Source of the DNA: Gordonibacter pamelaeae
GTDB lineage: Bacteria > Actinomycetota > Coriobacteriia > Coriobacteriales > Eggerthellaceae
Strand: one strand, 5' to 3'
Length of the DNA: 64,000 bases
Assembly: GCF_042665095.1 (NCBI RefSeq)
Contig: NZ_JBHTBV010000007.1
In this document: positions 40,071 through 49,178 of the stretch, piece after piece
Position numbering within the stretch: the stretch's first letter is position 1
How the letters are laid out: the number at the start of each line of letters is the position of its first letter
Program-made: the position numbers and the translations under genes
Notes under the pieces: generated by a model
The model's database searches: none
What the model saw: the letters and a program-made list of their open reading frames with translations, nothing else
What the model was told of the DNA's origin: nothing

Positions 40071-42155
40071 ATGCTTCATACAATCGAGCACGAGGTGCCC
40101 GGGCGCGTTCGCATTCTGCTCGATGGAAGCGTACGTCCTTCGGACGTCTCCGTTCTCACGCGCGCGCTGAGCGCGGAGGCCTGCGTCGAGAAAGTCGTGG
40201 TGTATCCGAAGATCGGAAGCGTCGCCATAAGCTATAGCGGCGGAGCAGAAGGCCGCGCCCGGACGCTCAGGCATGTTTCCGCGATCGACGGGCAGGTTAT
40301 GGAGCGGGCGAGGGTCGAATGCGGCACGGAGATGGGCGCGCGTGCGAGCTCCTTGGTTACCGACCTTGCCGTGCTCGCAGGGTCGTATCTCGCGCGTCGC
40401 TGGTTTCTCCCCGCGCCGATCCGGGCGGTGGTTGCGCTCCTGCGCTACCTGCCCTTTCTGCGCGCCGCATTGCGCTCGCTCGCACGCGCGCGTCTCGACG
40501 TGCCCGTGCTCGACGCGGCGGCCATCGGCGTGTCTCTGCTGCAGCGCGATCCCAAAACGGCCGGCCAGACCATGTTCCTTCTCGATTTCGGCGAGAGGCT
40601 CGAAGAATACACTCGGGCCCGCAGCGAGTGCGCGCTCATATATTCCTTGCTCGATATCCCCGAGACGGCGCAGCTCGTGCGCGGTTCGGAGGAGGAGCGG
40701 GTGGAGACGGCCTCGCTTGTCGAAGGGGACCTCATCGTCGTGCGCACCGGCATGCCTGTGTGCGTGGACGGCGTGGTCGAGAAAGGGTGCGCATCGGTGA
40801 ACCAGGCGGCGCTCACGGGCGAGCCTCTCGCGGTGCGGCGTTCGGAGGGCGATGACGTGTTCGCCGGCACCGCCGTCGAAGAAGGGGAGATTTTCGTCCG
40901 GGTGAAGTCGGGCGCGTCCTCGACGAAGCTGCGCTCCATCGTCTCCCTCGTCGAGCAGTCGGAACGGTGCAAAGCGGAGTCGTATTCGCACATGGAGAGG
41001 CTTGCAGACGGCATCGTGCCCTGGAATTTCCTGCTCGCTGGGCTCGTCGCCCTTTCCACGCGCAGCTTGACGAAGGCGTCTGCGGCCCTCATGGTCGACT
41101 ATTCGTGCGCGCTCAAGCTTGCAAGCTCTATCGCGGTGCTCTCCGCTCTGACCCAAAGCGCCAAGCAGGGATTCACGGTCAAGGGTTCGCGTCATTTCGA
41201 GGCGATGGCCGAAGCCGATACCATCGTCTTCGACAAGACGGGCACGCTCACCGAGGCGACGCCGGAAGTGACGCGCGTCATCGCGTTCGGCGACTGGAGC
41301 CGCCGCGAGGTGCTGAGGCTCTCAGCGTGCCTTGAGGAGCATTTCCCTCATCCCGTGGCGCGCGCCGTCGTTCGGGCGGCGGAGGCGAGGAACCTCAAGC
41401 ATCGGGAGAAGCACTCCGAAGTGGAGTACATCGTCGCCCACGGCATCGCGTCGTCCCTCGAGGGGAAGCGGGTCGTCATCGGGTCAGAGCATTTCGTGGT
41501 GGAAGACGAGGGCGTGCTGATCGAGGAAGAGAAAAGGGAGCGCATTTCGAGGGAGACGGAGGGCCTCTCTCCCCTCTATCTGGCGGTCGACGGCGAGCTT
41601 GTGGGCGTAATAGGCATCGAGGACCCGATAAAGCCGAACGTCCCGACGGTGCTTCGGGATCTGCGAAGCCTCGGGTTCGGGCGCATCATCATGCTCACCG
41701 GGGACAACGAGAAGACGGCCGAATGCATCGCGAGGCAGGCGGGCGTCTCCGAATTCCATGCGAACCTCCTTCCCGAAGACAAGCACGCTTTCGTGCGAGC
41801 CTTGCGCGAGGAGGGCGCTTCGATCGTGATGGTGGGCGACGGGGTGAACGACTCGCCTGCGCTTTCCGAGGCGAACGTGGGCATTGCGATGGGCGAAGGG
41901 TCGGCGATCGCTCGCGAAGTGGCGGGCATAACGCTCGTTTCCGACGACCTCTCTTCGATCGTTGCTTTGCGCAAGCTCTCCATGGCACTCATGGACCGCA
42001 TGGGCGGCTCGTTCGCGTTCGTCATGGCCGCCAACAGCGCGCTGCTTGCGGCGGGGATCGCGGGAGCTTTGTCTCCCCAGATGTCTTCGCTCCTGCATAA
42101 CGGAACCACCGTCGCGATGAGCATGCGCAACGCCGCCCCCTACCGTCTTCCCTGA
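40071..42155 (+). CDS. P1B-type metal ATPase with SCA motif (FezB-like candidate)
   Basis: A 694-aa P-type ATPase. The N-terminal about 65 residues are HMA-like but lack CxxC and have PGRVRI instead. Later come the actuator TGEP (ALTGEPLAV), the transmembrane metal motif VDYSCALKLA with Ser345-Cys346-Ala347, phosphorylation site Asp388 (FDKTGTLTEA), HP motif (FPHPVA), TGDN and GDGVNDSP. The SCA motif defines subgroup P1B-6, linked to ferrosome formation and iron. There is no CPC, so copper or zinc export is less likely. It follows the DUF6110 gene and is probably co-transcribed. Confidence 0.85.
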   Translation: MLHTIEHEVPGRVRILLDGSVRPSDVSVLTRALSAEACVEKVVVYPKIGSVAISYSGGAEGRARTLRHVSAIDGQVMERARVECGTEMGARASSLVTDLAVLAGSYLARRWFLPAPIRAVVALLRYLPFLRAALRSLARARLDVPVLDAAAIGVSLLQRDPKTAGQTMFLLDFGERLEEYTRARSECALIYSLLDIPETAQLVRGSEEERVETASLVEGDLIVVRTGMPVCVDGVVEKGCASVNQAALTGEPLAVRRSEGDDVFAGTAVEEGEIFVRVKSGASSTKLRSIVSLVEQSERCKAESYSHMERLADGIVPWNFLLAGLVALSTRSLTKASAALMVDYSCALKLASSIAVLSALTQSAKQGFTVKGSRHFEAMAEADTIVFDKTGTLTEATPEVTRVIAFGDWSRREVLRLSACLEEHFPHPVARAVVRAAEARNLKHREKHSEVEYIVAHGIASSLEGKRVVIGSEHFVVEDEGVLIEEEKRERISRETEGLSPLYLAVDGELVGVIGIEDPIKPNVPTVLRDLRSLGFGRIIMLTGDNEKTAECIARQAGVSEFHANLLPEDKHAFVRALREEGASIVMVGDGVNDSPALSEANVGIAMGEGSAIAREVAGITLVSDDLSSIVALRKLSMALMDRMGGSFAFVMAANSALLAAGIAGALSPQMSSLLHNGTTVAMSMRNAAPYRLP

Positions 42156-42252
42156 TGCGGAAAACGGAGAATCCGGAGAGACCGAGGAGCCGCTGTTTGG
42201 AGTGCGGCGCGGAAGCGCCTCGGAAACGCGAGGTCGCCGAAAGGATGCGCTC

Positions 42253-43092
42253 ATGCAGAACATGGGGATCGTGGAGGATACGCTGTTCGTGCCGCTGCTC
42301 GGGAGGATCTACGCCAGCGAGCGGTTCCCGAACATCCTGCGCGACGACGCCGCCCTCTCGCTCAAAGATAGAATCCCCCGCGATATCGCGGAGAGGGGCC
42401 GCCAGACCCAGTACACGCTCATCGCCTCGGCGGCGCGCTCGGCGAACATGGACCGGATCGTGGAGGGGTACCTGGCGCGCAATCCGGAGGGCGCCGTGGT
42501 CCAGCTCGGGTGCGGGCTGGAGACGGCCGCCCAGCGCTCGGGAGCCGACGGGGTAAGGTGGTACGCCGTTGACCTCCCGGCAGTCATCGAATACCGGAGG
42601 GCCCTAATCCCAGAGTGTTCGCGTGAGGAGTGCATCGGGGCGGATGCGTTCTCGCGCGAATGGATCGAGCTCGTCCGCCTCAGGGAGCCCGACTCGCCGA
42701 TCCTCGTCACCGCCGCGGGCCTTTTTCACTACTTCGAGGAAGGGGACGTCGTCCGGCTGCTAAAGACGCTGCGGGACTACGGGGACGTCGAGGTCGCCTT
42801 CGACGCCGTGAGCAGGACGGGCCTGGCGATGATGAGGGCCAAATACATGCGGCAGGTCGGTCACGGGGAGGCGAGGATGGGTTTCTGCGTCGGCTCGGCC
42901 GCGCGGCTCGCCGAGCAGGTCGGAGCCGGCCTGGTGGCCGAAGGGAAGTACTACGAATCCGTGCCCCGTGCAGGGCTCGCCGCGTCAACGAGGGCGAGCA
43001 TGGCCCTGTCTGACTTCCTTTCGATGGTGAAGATGGTCCATCTCGACCCGGGCTCTTCGGCCCCCGGTCGAGATGGCGTGCTCCGTCGCTAG
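42253..43092 (+). CDS. Class I SAM-dependent methyltransferase (LCMT/TcmP-like)
   Basis: A 279-aa methyltransferase of the leucine carboxyl methyltransferase/TcmP type. VVQLGCGLETAAQRSGADGVRWYAVDLPAVIEYRR (about residues 82-117) holds the SAM-binding GCG and the acidic VDLP, followed by ILVTAAGLFHYFEEGDVVRLL. ATG 42253 follows GAAAGGATG. It starts 97 nt after the P-type ATPase in the same direction. Methyltransferases of this type occur beside IrtAB-like metallophore transporters, where they could modify a small molecule, but the substrate is unknown. Confidence 0.78.
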   Translation: MQNMGIVEDTLFVPLLGRIYASERFPNILRDDAALSLKDRIPRDIAERGRQTQYTLIASAARSANMDRIVEGYLARNPEGAVVQLGCGLETAAQRSGADGVRWYAVDLPAVIEYRRALIPECSREECIGADAFSREWIELVRLREPDSPILVTAAGLFHYFEEGDVVRLLKTLRDYGDVEVAFDAVSRTGLAMMRAKYMRQVGHGEARMGFCVGSAARLAEQVGAGLVAEGKYYESVPRAGLAASTRASMALSDFLSMVKMVHLDPGSSAPGRDGVLRR

Positions 43093-43375
43093 GCTTCGGC
43101 GTTTGAGCCCCTCCGGCTTCCAGCAGGCAATCTCTTCGCGCATTCGGATGAAGTGCCGGTAGACTCCGCCTTCCCGCATGATAGAATCATGCGATCCGCG
43201 CTGCGTGATGCACTAAAACTCATGTCGATGACCTGGACGGCGTCGGACACCGTGCTCACGCGGTGAATGTTGGTTCCAAACGTCTTGCCCCGCACGGGCT
43301 CGCGGATCCCCTTCGTTATCGGATACTCGTTCTCGGGACCGACGGAGTTGGTCGCCTCGATTAGCCAATCACTCG
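43083..43375 (-). pseudogene. Decayed C-terminus of an ABC transporter ATPase
   Basis: Frames on the minus strand contain a damaged Walker B/D-loop region (LIEATNSVGPENEYPITKG, cf. DEATSSVDPENE), GKTFGTNIHRVSTVSDAVQV (cf. IAHRLSTVSDADQV), then after a frame change QRGSHDSIMREGGVYRHFIR, the usual end of such ATPases. The catalytic Asp-Glu is incomplete and the frame is broken. This is the remnant of a further half-transporter, overlapped by the 3' ends of the methyltransferase and the XRE gene. Confidence 0.75.
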
Positions 43376-43612
43376 AGACGCTGCGTTGCGGATGGGATCG
43401 AATCTCTCCAGTCCCAGCTTCAACTCTTCGCACAGCCTCACGAACTCGTCGGCTCTCATGGCGCGCTCGCCGTTGAGGATGCGCCCGAGCCTCTTGCGGT
43501 CGACCCCCACGCGGCGGGCAAGCTCAGCGACGGGAATGCCTCGCTCGAAGCGCGCCTGTTCCATCCTGGCGGCTATAAGGTCTATGTGATCCACCGTCCT
43601 CCCGTGCGCCAT
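43361..43612 (-). CDS. Small XRE-type DNA-binding protein
   Basis: An 83-aa protein with a helix-turn-helix (FERGIPVAELARRVGVDRKR, LGRILNGERAMRADEFVRLC). The length is that of a bare HTH domain plus one helix. It lies just downstream of the ABC pair in the same direction, 47 nt away, and its end overlaps the decayed ABC gene. No strong ribosome-binding sequence is seen, so expression may depend on coupling to the ABC operon. Confidence 0.7.
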   Translation of the reverse strand: MAHGRTVDHIDLIAARMEQARFERGIPVAELARRVGVDRKRLGRILNGERAMRADEFVRLCEELKLGLERFDPIRNAASRVIG

Positions 43613-43659
43613 CGGAGCGCTAGGGGCGCTCCGCGTCGGCGAGAGGGCGCCCCTCCTTC

Positions 43660-45396
43660 CTAAAGCGCCCATTCGGCGCTCTGGCGCTGAAGGCCCACCA
43701 TGCGCGCGAAGAGCCCTTCGCGCGCCATGAGGTCCGAAGGCGCACCCTGCTCGACCACGCGTCCGCCTTCGAGCACCACCACCTTGTCGGCCGCCTCCAC
43801 CGTGCGCATGCGGTGCGCGATCACGACGACGGTCTTGCCCGCCAGAAGGCGCGAGAGGGCATCCTGCACGCGCGTCTCGTTCTCCACGTCCAAGCTCGCC
43901 GTCGCCTCGTCGAGGAGCACGATAGGTGCATCCTTCAGGAGGGCGCGCGCGATGGAGATGCGCTGGCGCTCGCCCCCCGAGAGCCGTGCGCCGTTCTCGC
44001 CGATCAAGGTGTCATAGCCCTCGGGCATGCGTCGCACGAACTCGTCGCAGTTCGCAGCACGCGCTGCGGCGAGCACCTCCTCGTCGCTCGCGCCGCGGCG
44101 CCCCAGGCGGATATTGCCCGCAACGGTGTCATCGAAGAGCACCACGTCTTGGAACACCACTGAGAAGTCGCGCAGCAGCACCTCCGGATCGACTGAGGAA
44201 ACGTCGACGCCGCCCACTCTCACATGCCCGTCCTCGGCGTCCCACAGGCGCGCTGCCAGCCGCGCGCAGGTGGACTTGCCCGATCCGGAGGGTCCCACGA
44301 GCGCCGTAACCTCGCCCTCCTTCGCCGTGAAGCTCACGCCGTCGAGCACCTTCTCGCCGCCGCCGTACGAGAAGGACACGCCCTCGAAGACCACGTCGTG
44401 GCCGGCGGGCGTATATTCCTGCGAGCCCTGGGCGAGGGGCTCCTCGTAGAAGCTCCTCATGCGCGCGCTCGCGGTCTTCGCGGCGAACAGCTCGGCGATG
44501 AGCATGAGGCACTGGTCGAACGGGGCGTAGATGCGCGACACGACCAGAAGGAAGCAGAACAGCGTCATGAAGCTGCACGAGCCGTCCAGGATGAGCGCGG
44601 CTCCCGCGAGGATCGTGGTGGCGATGCCCAGCCTGAGCACCACCTGGGCGCCGTTCACGCAGACGCCGGTCGCCAGCTCGCTTTTCACAGCCTGGGCCTC
44701 TGCCGCGTCGATGTCCGCCCGGATGCCGTCGAGGTAGCGCTCCTCCTGGTTGGTAGCCCGCACCTCGCGCACGCACTCGAGCGCCTCCTGGATGTCCTCG
44801 GAGACCGCGAGTGCCTTCATGCGCGTCGCCTTCATCAGAGGGGCGAGGAACCTGCGGGACGCGAACAGCAGCGCCAGCGCCACCGGCGCGCTCCACAGCG
44901 CCGCGACGGCGAGCCTCCAGTCCATCGCCAGCAGGCAGACCGCCGCGACGCCCAGCACGATGTAGGCGCCATAGAGCTCCGGCAGCACATGGCTGTAGGC
45001 ATGCTCGATGGTCTTGACGTCGCCCATGATGGTCTTGGTGAGGTCGGCCAGGTCGCGCCGACCGAAGAACGACTGCGGCAGTTTGCGCAGGCGCTCGGCA
45101 AGGCCGATGCGCTGCCGGCCGCTCTCCTTGTAGATGACGCCGTACTGGTAGTAGTAGGCGAAGTACTCGGTGACGAACAGCGCGGCGATGAACGCGGTGA
45201 GGCCCGCCAGATATGGGATGACGTCCGGCAGCGGCGCGCCGCCCACGAGATGGTCGGCGAACGCGCCCATCGCCATGAAGATGATTCCCACACCGCCGAA
45301 CACCGCGATGTTGGACACCGCGGTCCACGCCGCGCCCAGTTTGACATTGCGCACGCCCTCGTCGGTGAGTCCGTACTTCTCCCTGATCGACATCAT
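43660..45396 (-). CDS. ABC half-transporter, YbtQ/IrtB-like (module A)
   Basis: A 578-aa exporter-fold half-transporter: six membrane helices in residues about 20-310, then an ATPase with Walker A LVGPSGSGKSTCARLAARLW, signature LSGGERQRISIARALL, Walker B PIVLLDEATASLDVENE and the switch His (VIAHRMRTVEAADK). Pairs of this type (YbtPQ, IrtAB) import iron-siderophore complexes despite the exporter fold. The ATG overlaps the stop of the partner gene (ATGA). Siderophore substrate is inferred from context. Confidence 0.88.
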   Translation of the reverse strand: MMSIREKYGLTDEGVRNVKLGAAWTAVSNIAVFGGVGIIFMAMGAFADHLVGGAPLPDVIPYLAGLTAFIAALFVTEYFAYYYQYGVIYKESGRQRIGLAERLRKLPQSFFGRRDLADLTKTIMGDVKTIEHAYSHVLPELYGAYIVLGVAAVCLLAMDWRLAVAALWSAPVALALLFASRRFLAPLMKATRMKALAVSEDIQEALECVREVRATNQEERYLDGIRADIDAAEAQAVKSELATGVCVNGAQVVLRLGIATTILAGAALILDGSCSFMTLFCFLLVVSRIYAPFDQCLMLIAELFAAKTASARMRSFYEEPLAQGSQEYTPAGHDVVFEGVSFSYGGGEKVLDGVSFTAKEGEVTALVGPSGSGKSTCARLAARLWDAEDGHVRVGGVDVSSVDPEVLLRDFSVVFQDVVLFDDTVAGNIRLGRRGASDEEVLAAARAANCDEFVRRMPEGYDTLIGENGARLSGGERQRISIARALLKDAPIVLLDEATASLDVENETRVQDALSRLLAGKTVVVIAHRMRTVEAADKVVVLEGGRVVEQGAPSDLMAREGLFARMVGLQRQSAEWAL

Positions 45397-47195
45397 GCCA
45401 CCTCCGCAGACGTAATCTTCCAATCGGCCGCCTTCTGGTAGTCGGACCACATGCGCGCGTACAGGCCCCCTGCGGCCAGCAGCTCGTCGTGGGTCCCCTG
45501 CTCGGCGACGCGCCCTTCGTCCAGGACGACGATGCGGTCGGCGTTGCGCACCGTGGACAGGCGGTGGGCGATCATGAGCACCGTGCGCCCCCGCGCCAGC
45601 TCGGCGAACGCCTTCTGGATGAGTGCCTCGTTCTCGGGATCGGCGAAGGCCGTCGCCTCGTCGAGCACCACCACGTCGGCGTCCTTCAGGATGGCCCGCG
45701 CCAGCATGAGGCGCTGCACCTCGCCGCCGGAAAGGTGCGCTCCGCAGGCGCCGTACGGGGTGTCCACGCCGTTCGGAAGCTTGGCCACGACGTCGTCGCA
45801 CTGCGCCGCGCGCAGCGCCGCCATGACCTCCCCGCGCGTCGCATCGGGCCGCGCGGCGCGGACGTTCTCAAGAATCGTCTGCTTGAACAGCCGGTTCGCC
45901 TGAAACACGAACGCCACCCGGTCCATGAGGTCGTGCGGGTCCATCTCGCGCACGTCCACCCCGCCCACAAGCACGCGCCCGCCGTCGGCGTCCCAGAACC
46001 GGGGCACCAGGCTTGCCGCCGTGGTCTTGCCGCCGCCCGAGGGGCCCACGAGCGCCACGGTCGCGCCCGCCGGCACCTCGAAGCTCACGTGGGAGAGCGC
46101 GGGCGCGTCCGTCCCCTCGTAGGCGAAGCTCACATCGTCGAACACGACGGAGTTGCCGTCCGGTGCCTTGGGGTGCTCGGGCGCGGAGATCACGGGAGCT
46201 GCAAGGACGTCCTCGACGCGGGTAATGGCGTCGGCGGCCGATTGCGCGGCCTCGGACATGAACATCACGCGCGTCATCGCGGTAGGGATGACCGCCGAGA
46301 AGATGGCATAGAACGCGAAGTTTGCCAAAAACGATCCGAAATCCCCCTCGCCGGGAGCCAGCAGGATGGCGGTCGGCACCAGGAACAACGCCACGCCGTT
46401 GATGAAGGTGAGGGAGAGCGACTGAGGCACCTGGCACCACTTGATAGCGTAGTCCTGCGCCAGTACGGTGAACTCCCTTATCGCGTCGTGGAAGGCCTTG
46501 AACGAGTAGACGGTCTGCTGGAACACCTTCACGACGGGGATCCCGCGCACGTACTCGGTCCCCGCCTTGTTCATTTTGACGAGCGACTCCATGTACCTGG
46601 ACATGAACTCCATGCCGCGTCCGCTCATCATGCGGGCCATGCAGCATACCGAGAGGACTACCGGAGCGAGGCAGGCAAGGCCCAGCCGCCAGTCGAACGC
46701 GAAGAACAGCGCGAGCATGCCAACGACCATGGCGATCGACCCCGCCGTGTCGGGCAGCTTGTGCGCGAGAAGCCCCTCCGTCTCCGCCGCGCACCCGTCG
46801 ACCACGCGCCTGAGCGCCCCCGACGCGTGCGAGTCGAAGTACCCGAGCGACGCGTGCATCAGGCGCTCGACGGCGCGCTTGCGCATGTTCGACGCGCAAC
46901 GGAACGCCGCCAGGTGCGTGCACATGAGACCGGCGAAATACAGGGCGATGCTGAGCGCGCCGAACGCGAGCGCCCACCACCCGTACGCGGCGATCCCTGT
47001 CGCAGCGCTCCAGTCAGGCGCCGCCGCGATCAGGTCGCGCGCCACCAGCCAGATGCACACGTACGGGCCGAAGCCCGCCAGCATCGAGGCGGCGGACAGG
47101 GCGCAGCCCAGGTACGTAAGGGCCTTGCGCGGCCCTGCGAAGTCGAGCAGTCTCGCCACAGCCCCTCTCTTCTTGGGAGAAACGTCTTTCTCCAT
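45393..47195 (-). CDS. ABC half-transporter, YbtP/IrtA-like (module A)
   Basis: A 600-aa partner half-transporter. Helices span about 25-320, including GYFDSHASGALRRVVDGCAA and YVRGIPVVKVFQQTVYSFKA typical of the IrtA/YbtP side. The ATPase has LVGPSGGGKTTAASLVPRFW, signature LSGGEVQRLMLARAIL and VVVLDEATAFADPENEALIQ; the AFADPENE D-loop is characteristic of this subgroup. ATG 47195 follows GGAGGTGTCC. It is divergent from an AraC regulator and starts the operon. Confidence 0.88.
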   Translation of the reverse strand: MEKDVSPKKRGAVARLLDFAGPRKALTYLGCALSAASMLAGFGPYVCIWLVARDLIAAAPDWSAATGIAAYGWWALAFGALSIALYFAGLMCTHLAAFRCASNMRKRAVERLMHASLGYFDSHASGALRRVVDGCAAETEGLLAHKLPDTAGSIAMVVGMLALFFAFDWRLGLACLAPVVLSVCCMARMMSGRGMEFMSRYMESLVKMNKAGTEYVRGIPVVKVFQQTVYSFKAFHDAIREFTVLAQDYAIKWCQVPQSLSLTFINGVALFLVPTAILLAPGEGDFGSFLANFAFYAIFSAVIPTAMTRVMFMSEAAQSAADAITRVEDVLAAPVISAPEHPKAPDGNSVVFDDVSFAYEGTDAPALSHVSFEVPAGATVALVGPSGGGKTTAASLVPRFWDADGGRVLVGGVDVREMDPHDLMDRVAFVFQANRLFKQTILENVRAARPDATRGEVMAALRAAQCDDVVAKLPNGVDTPYGACGAHLSGGEVQRLMLARAILKDADVVVLDEATAFADPENEALIQKAFAELARGRTVLMIAHRLSTVRNADRIVVLDEGRVAEQGTHDELLAAGGLYARMWSDYQKAADWKITSAEVA

Positions 47196-47272
47196 GGACA
47201 CCTCCGTATCGCTTGCTTGCGTGCGCGATCTCCGGAAACGGATCCCGTCGTCCATCGACCGCGCTTGATTGT

Positions 47273-47293
47273 TAGATTTAGGTAACTTACTAT
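47273..47293. promoter_or_regulatory. Metal-regulator site candidate in the divergent promoter
   Basis: TTAGATTTAGGTAACTTACTA shares TTAGNNTTAGNTAACT with the site at 39315-39332. It lies between the ABC pair (leftward) and the AraC gene (rightward). Confidence 0.5.
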
Positions 47294-47389
47294 GGAGAGC
47301 AGCCGCGATCCGGCACGGAGGGAAAGCGGCGACGCTCTCGAAACGAACCGCGACGAACGCGAAACAACGGAAGGAGGCGGACGGCGGGA

Positions 47390-48352
47390 ATGGGCGATCT
47401 CGGCAAGATGGTGCCCGATGCCCTGCGCACCTTCATCGAGCCCCAGATAGAGCAGCTGTCGATGACGATGGAGCCGCTGCGCTGCGGAGTGTACGGAACG
47501 GTGCCGAAGGAGGTCGGCGAGGGCTTCCTATGGGCAGCCCCCATCGGAGACGACTGCCTCGTCGCCGTGCATTCCCTCCGGCTGGGATCCCCCCTCGTCC
47601 TCGAGGAGCGACCGACCGACTTCTCCTGCATCTTCTCGGGGTCGCGCGCGACGCTCCTCTCGCTTCCGGAGCGCCCTCCCCGCCCCCCCTCGGAACGCGA
47701 GAACCTCGCGGCGTTCTCCCAGGCGGGGGGAGTGACGCGCTGCGCTCTGCAGGCGGGGGCGCTCTACGAGTCGACGAGCATAACCTACACCCCGGAATGC
47801 CTCGACCGGCTTCGAAAGGCCTTCCCCGGCGACTTCGACGACGTGGACGAGGCGATGCGGTCGTTCGACCCCGCGAGCGCCCCTGCGGAGATGCTCTCCG
47901 TCCTCAGGTCGTTCACCCCCGCTCGTGCGGCGCTCCCCGGCGCGGCGGCGTACTTCCACGCCAAGGCGCTCGAGGCGATAGCCGCCCTCTCCATGCGCCC
48001 CGGCCCCGCCGCCCCGAAGGCCAGGCGGGAGGACCGAGAGCTCGTCGAACAGGCCGAGGCGGTTATGTCGGCGCGCCTCTCTGAGCGGCTCACCGCGGAG
48101 TCCATCGCGGGCGAGCTGTTCGTGAGCCGCTCGCGGCTCTGCGAGGCGTTCAGGCGCGTGCGAGGGTCGGGCGTCGCGGAAACCCTCAGGAAGGAGCGCA
48201 TGGACGCCGCCTGCCGGCTCCTCTCCGCCGGGGGCGCGCATATCGCCGACGTGGCGCGCGCGGTGGGGTATGCGCGATCGTCCTCGTTCGACGAGGCGTT
48301 CCGTCGCGAGTTCGGATGTTCCCCCGCACAGTGGCGGCAAGACGCCGTGTAG
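47390..48352 (+). CDS. AraC-family regulator (module A, first)
   Basis: A 320-aa regulator. The C-terminal about 100 residues hold two helix-turn-helix motifs, LTAESIAGELFVSRSRLCEA and HIADVARAVGYARSSSFDEA followed by FRREFGCSPAQWR. The N-terminal 210 residues are a ligand-binding region without a clear cupin signature. It is transcribed away from the ABC pair and toward the ECF operon. It probably senses the transported metal complex and controls one or both units. Confidence 0.85.
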   Translation: MGDLGKMVPDALRTFIEPQIEQLSMTMEPLRCGVYGTVPKEVGEGFLWAAPIGDDCLVAVHSLRLGSPLVLEERPTDFSCIFSGSRATLLSLPERPPRPPSERENLAAFSQAGGVTRCALQAGALYESTSITYTPECLDRLRKAFPGDFDDVDEAMRSFDPASAPAEMLSVLRSFTPARAALPGAAAYFHAKALEAIAALSMRPGPAAPKARREDRELVEQAEAVMSARLSERLTAESIAGELFVSRSRLCEAFRRVRGSGVAETLRKERMDAACRLLSAGGAHIADVARAVGYARSSSFDEAFRREFGCSPAQWRQDAV

Positions 48353-48469
48353 GGGCGCATTGTCCACCACGCGGGCGGGACCGTCCGAAAGAGGCGCGGC
48401 TTTTCGGAGCATGCCCGGCCGCTCGGAGTTGCGCGCCTTCTTGGTTCCGTCACAATGGCGCATAGTTTC

Positions 48470-48483
48470 ATAAAGCTAACTAT
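48470..48483. promoter_or_regulatory. Metal-regulator half-site upstream of the ECF operon
   Basis: ATAAAGCTAACTAT differs by one base from the left arm of the operator at 38824-38849, and lies 50 nt before the S-component gene. Confidence 0.5.
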
Positions 48484-48533
48484 TTAGACGGAATGCGCAG
48501 GCGCCTGAGGCGCTCTGCGGGAAAGGACCCGAC

Positions 48534-49154
48534 ATGGCAAGCAGAGACACCGCATCCCCCGTCACCGCGAAGGCGGGCGGCAGGCTCGCCGGCAAGGACC
48601 TCATCAACATCGGCATCTTCACGGCGATCTACTTCGTCGTCGTGTTCGCAGTGGCGTGCCTCGGGTTCGTTCCCATCCTCATGGCGGCGATCTGCGGCAT
48701 CATCCCTCTTGTCGCCGGCATCCCCTACATGCTCTTCCTCACGCGCGCCCGGAAGTTCGGTATGGTCACGATCCTGGGGCTGCTTACCGGCATCATCATG
48801 TTTATCACAGGCATGGGGTACTTCTCCATCGCCACCGGCCTTATCTGCGGGCTCGTCGCCGACCTTATCTGGAAGTCGGGCGGGTACGCCTCCTCGTCAC
48901 GCGCAGTCCTGTCTCACGGCGTGTTCAGCTGCTGGATCATCGGCAACTTCCTGCCGTTCCTCGTCACCGCAGACGCGTACCTGCCCACCGTCCGCGCGCA
49001 GTACGGCGACGCCTACGTCGACGAGCTCATGACCTACCTGCAGCCGGAGATGTACCCGGTGCTGCTCGTCGCCTGTTTCGTCACGGGCATCATCGGCGGC
49101 TTCATCGGGCGTGCCGTCCTGAAGAAGCACTTCAAGCGTGCGGGAATCGCGTAG
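48534..49154 (+). CDS. ECF transporter S component, Trep_Strep/MptD type (module A)
   Basis: A 206-aa membrane protein with six hydrophobic segments, starting after KDLINIGIFTAIYFVVVFAV. GVFSCWIIGNFLPFL and the final IIGGFIGRAVLKKHFKRAGI match the Trep_Strep (MptD-type) S-component family. S components bind substrate and dock on the EcfT-EcfA energising unit. GAAAGGACCCGAC precedes the ATG. EcfT and fused EcfA genes follow directly, making a complete dedicated transporter. Substrate unknown, likely linked to metal uptake. Confidence 0.85.
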   Translation: MASRDTASPVTAKAGGRLAGKDLINIGIFTAIYFVVVFAVACLGFVPILMAAICGIIPLVAGIPYMLFLTRARKFGMVTILGLLTGIIMFITGMGYFSIATGLICGLVADLIWKSGGYASSSRAVLSHGVFSCWIIGNFLPFLVTADAYLPTVRAQYGDAYVDELMTYLQPEMYPVLLVACFVTGIIGGFIGRAVLKKHFKRAGIA

Positions 49155-49178
49155 TTCCTCGGAAGGGGCGGGTTGTCC

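Noticed and set aside
43660..45801. A 135-residue N-terminal extension of the module A IrtB-like protein
   Set aside because: It is a shadow of the upstream partner gene; the ATG at 45396 overlapping the partner's stop is the natural start.
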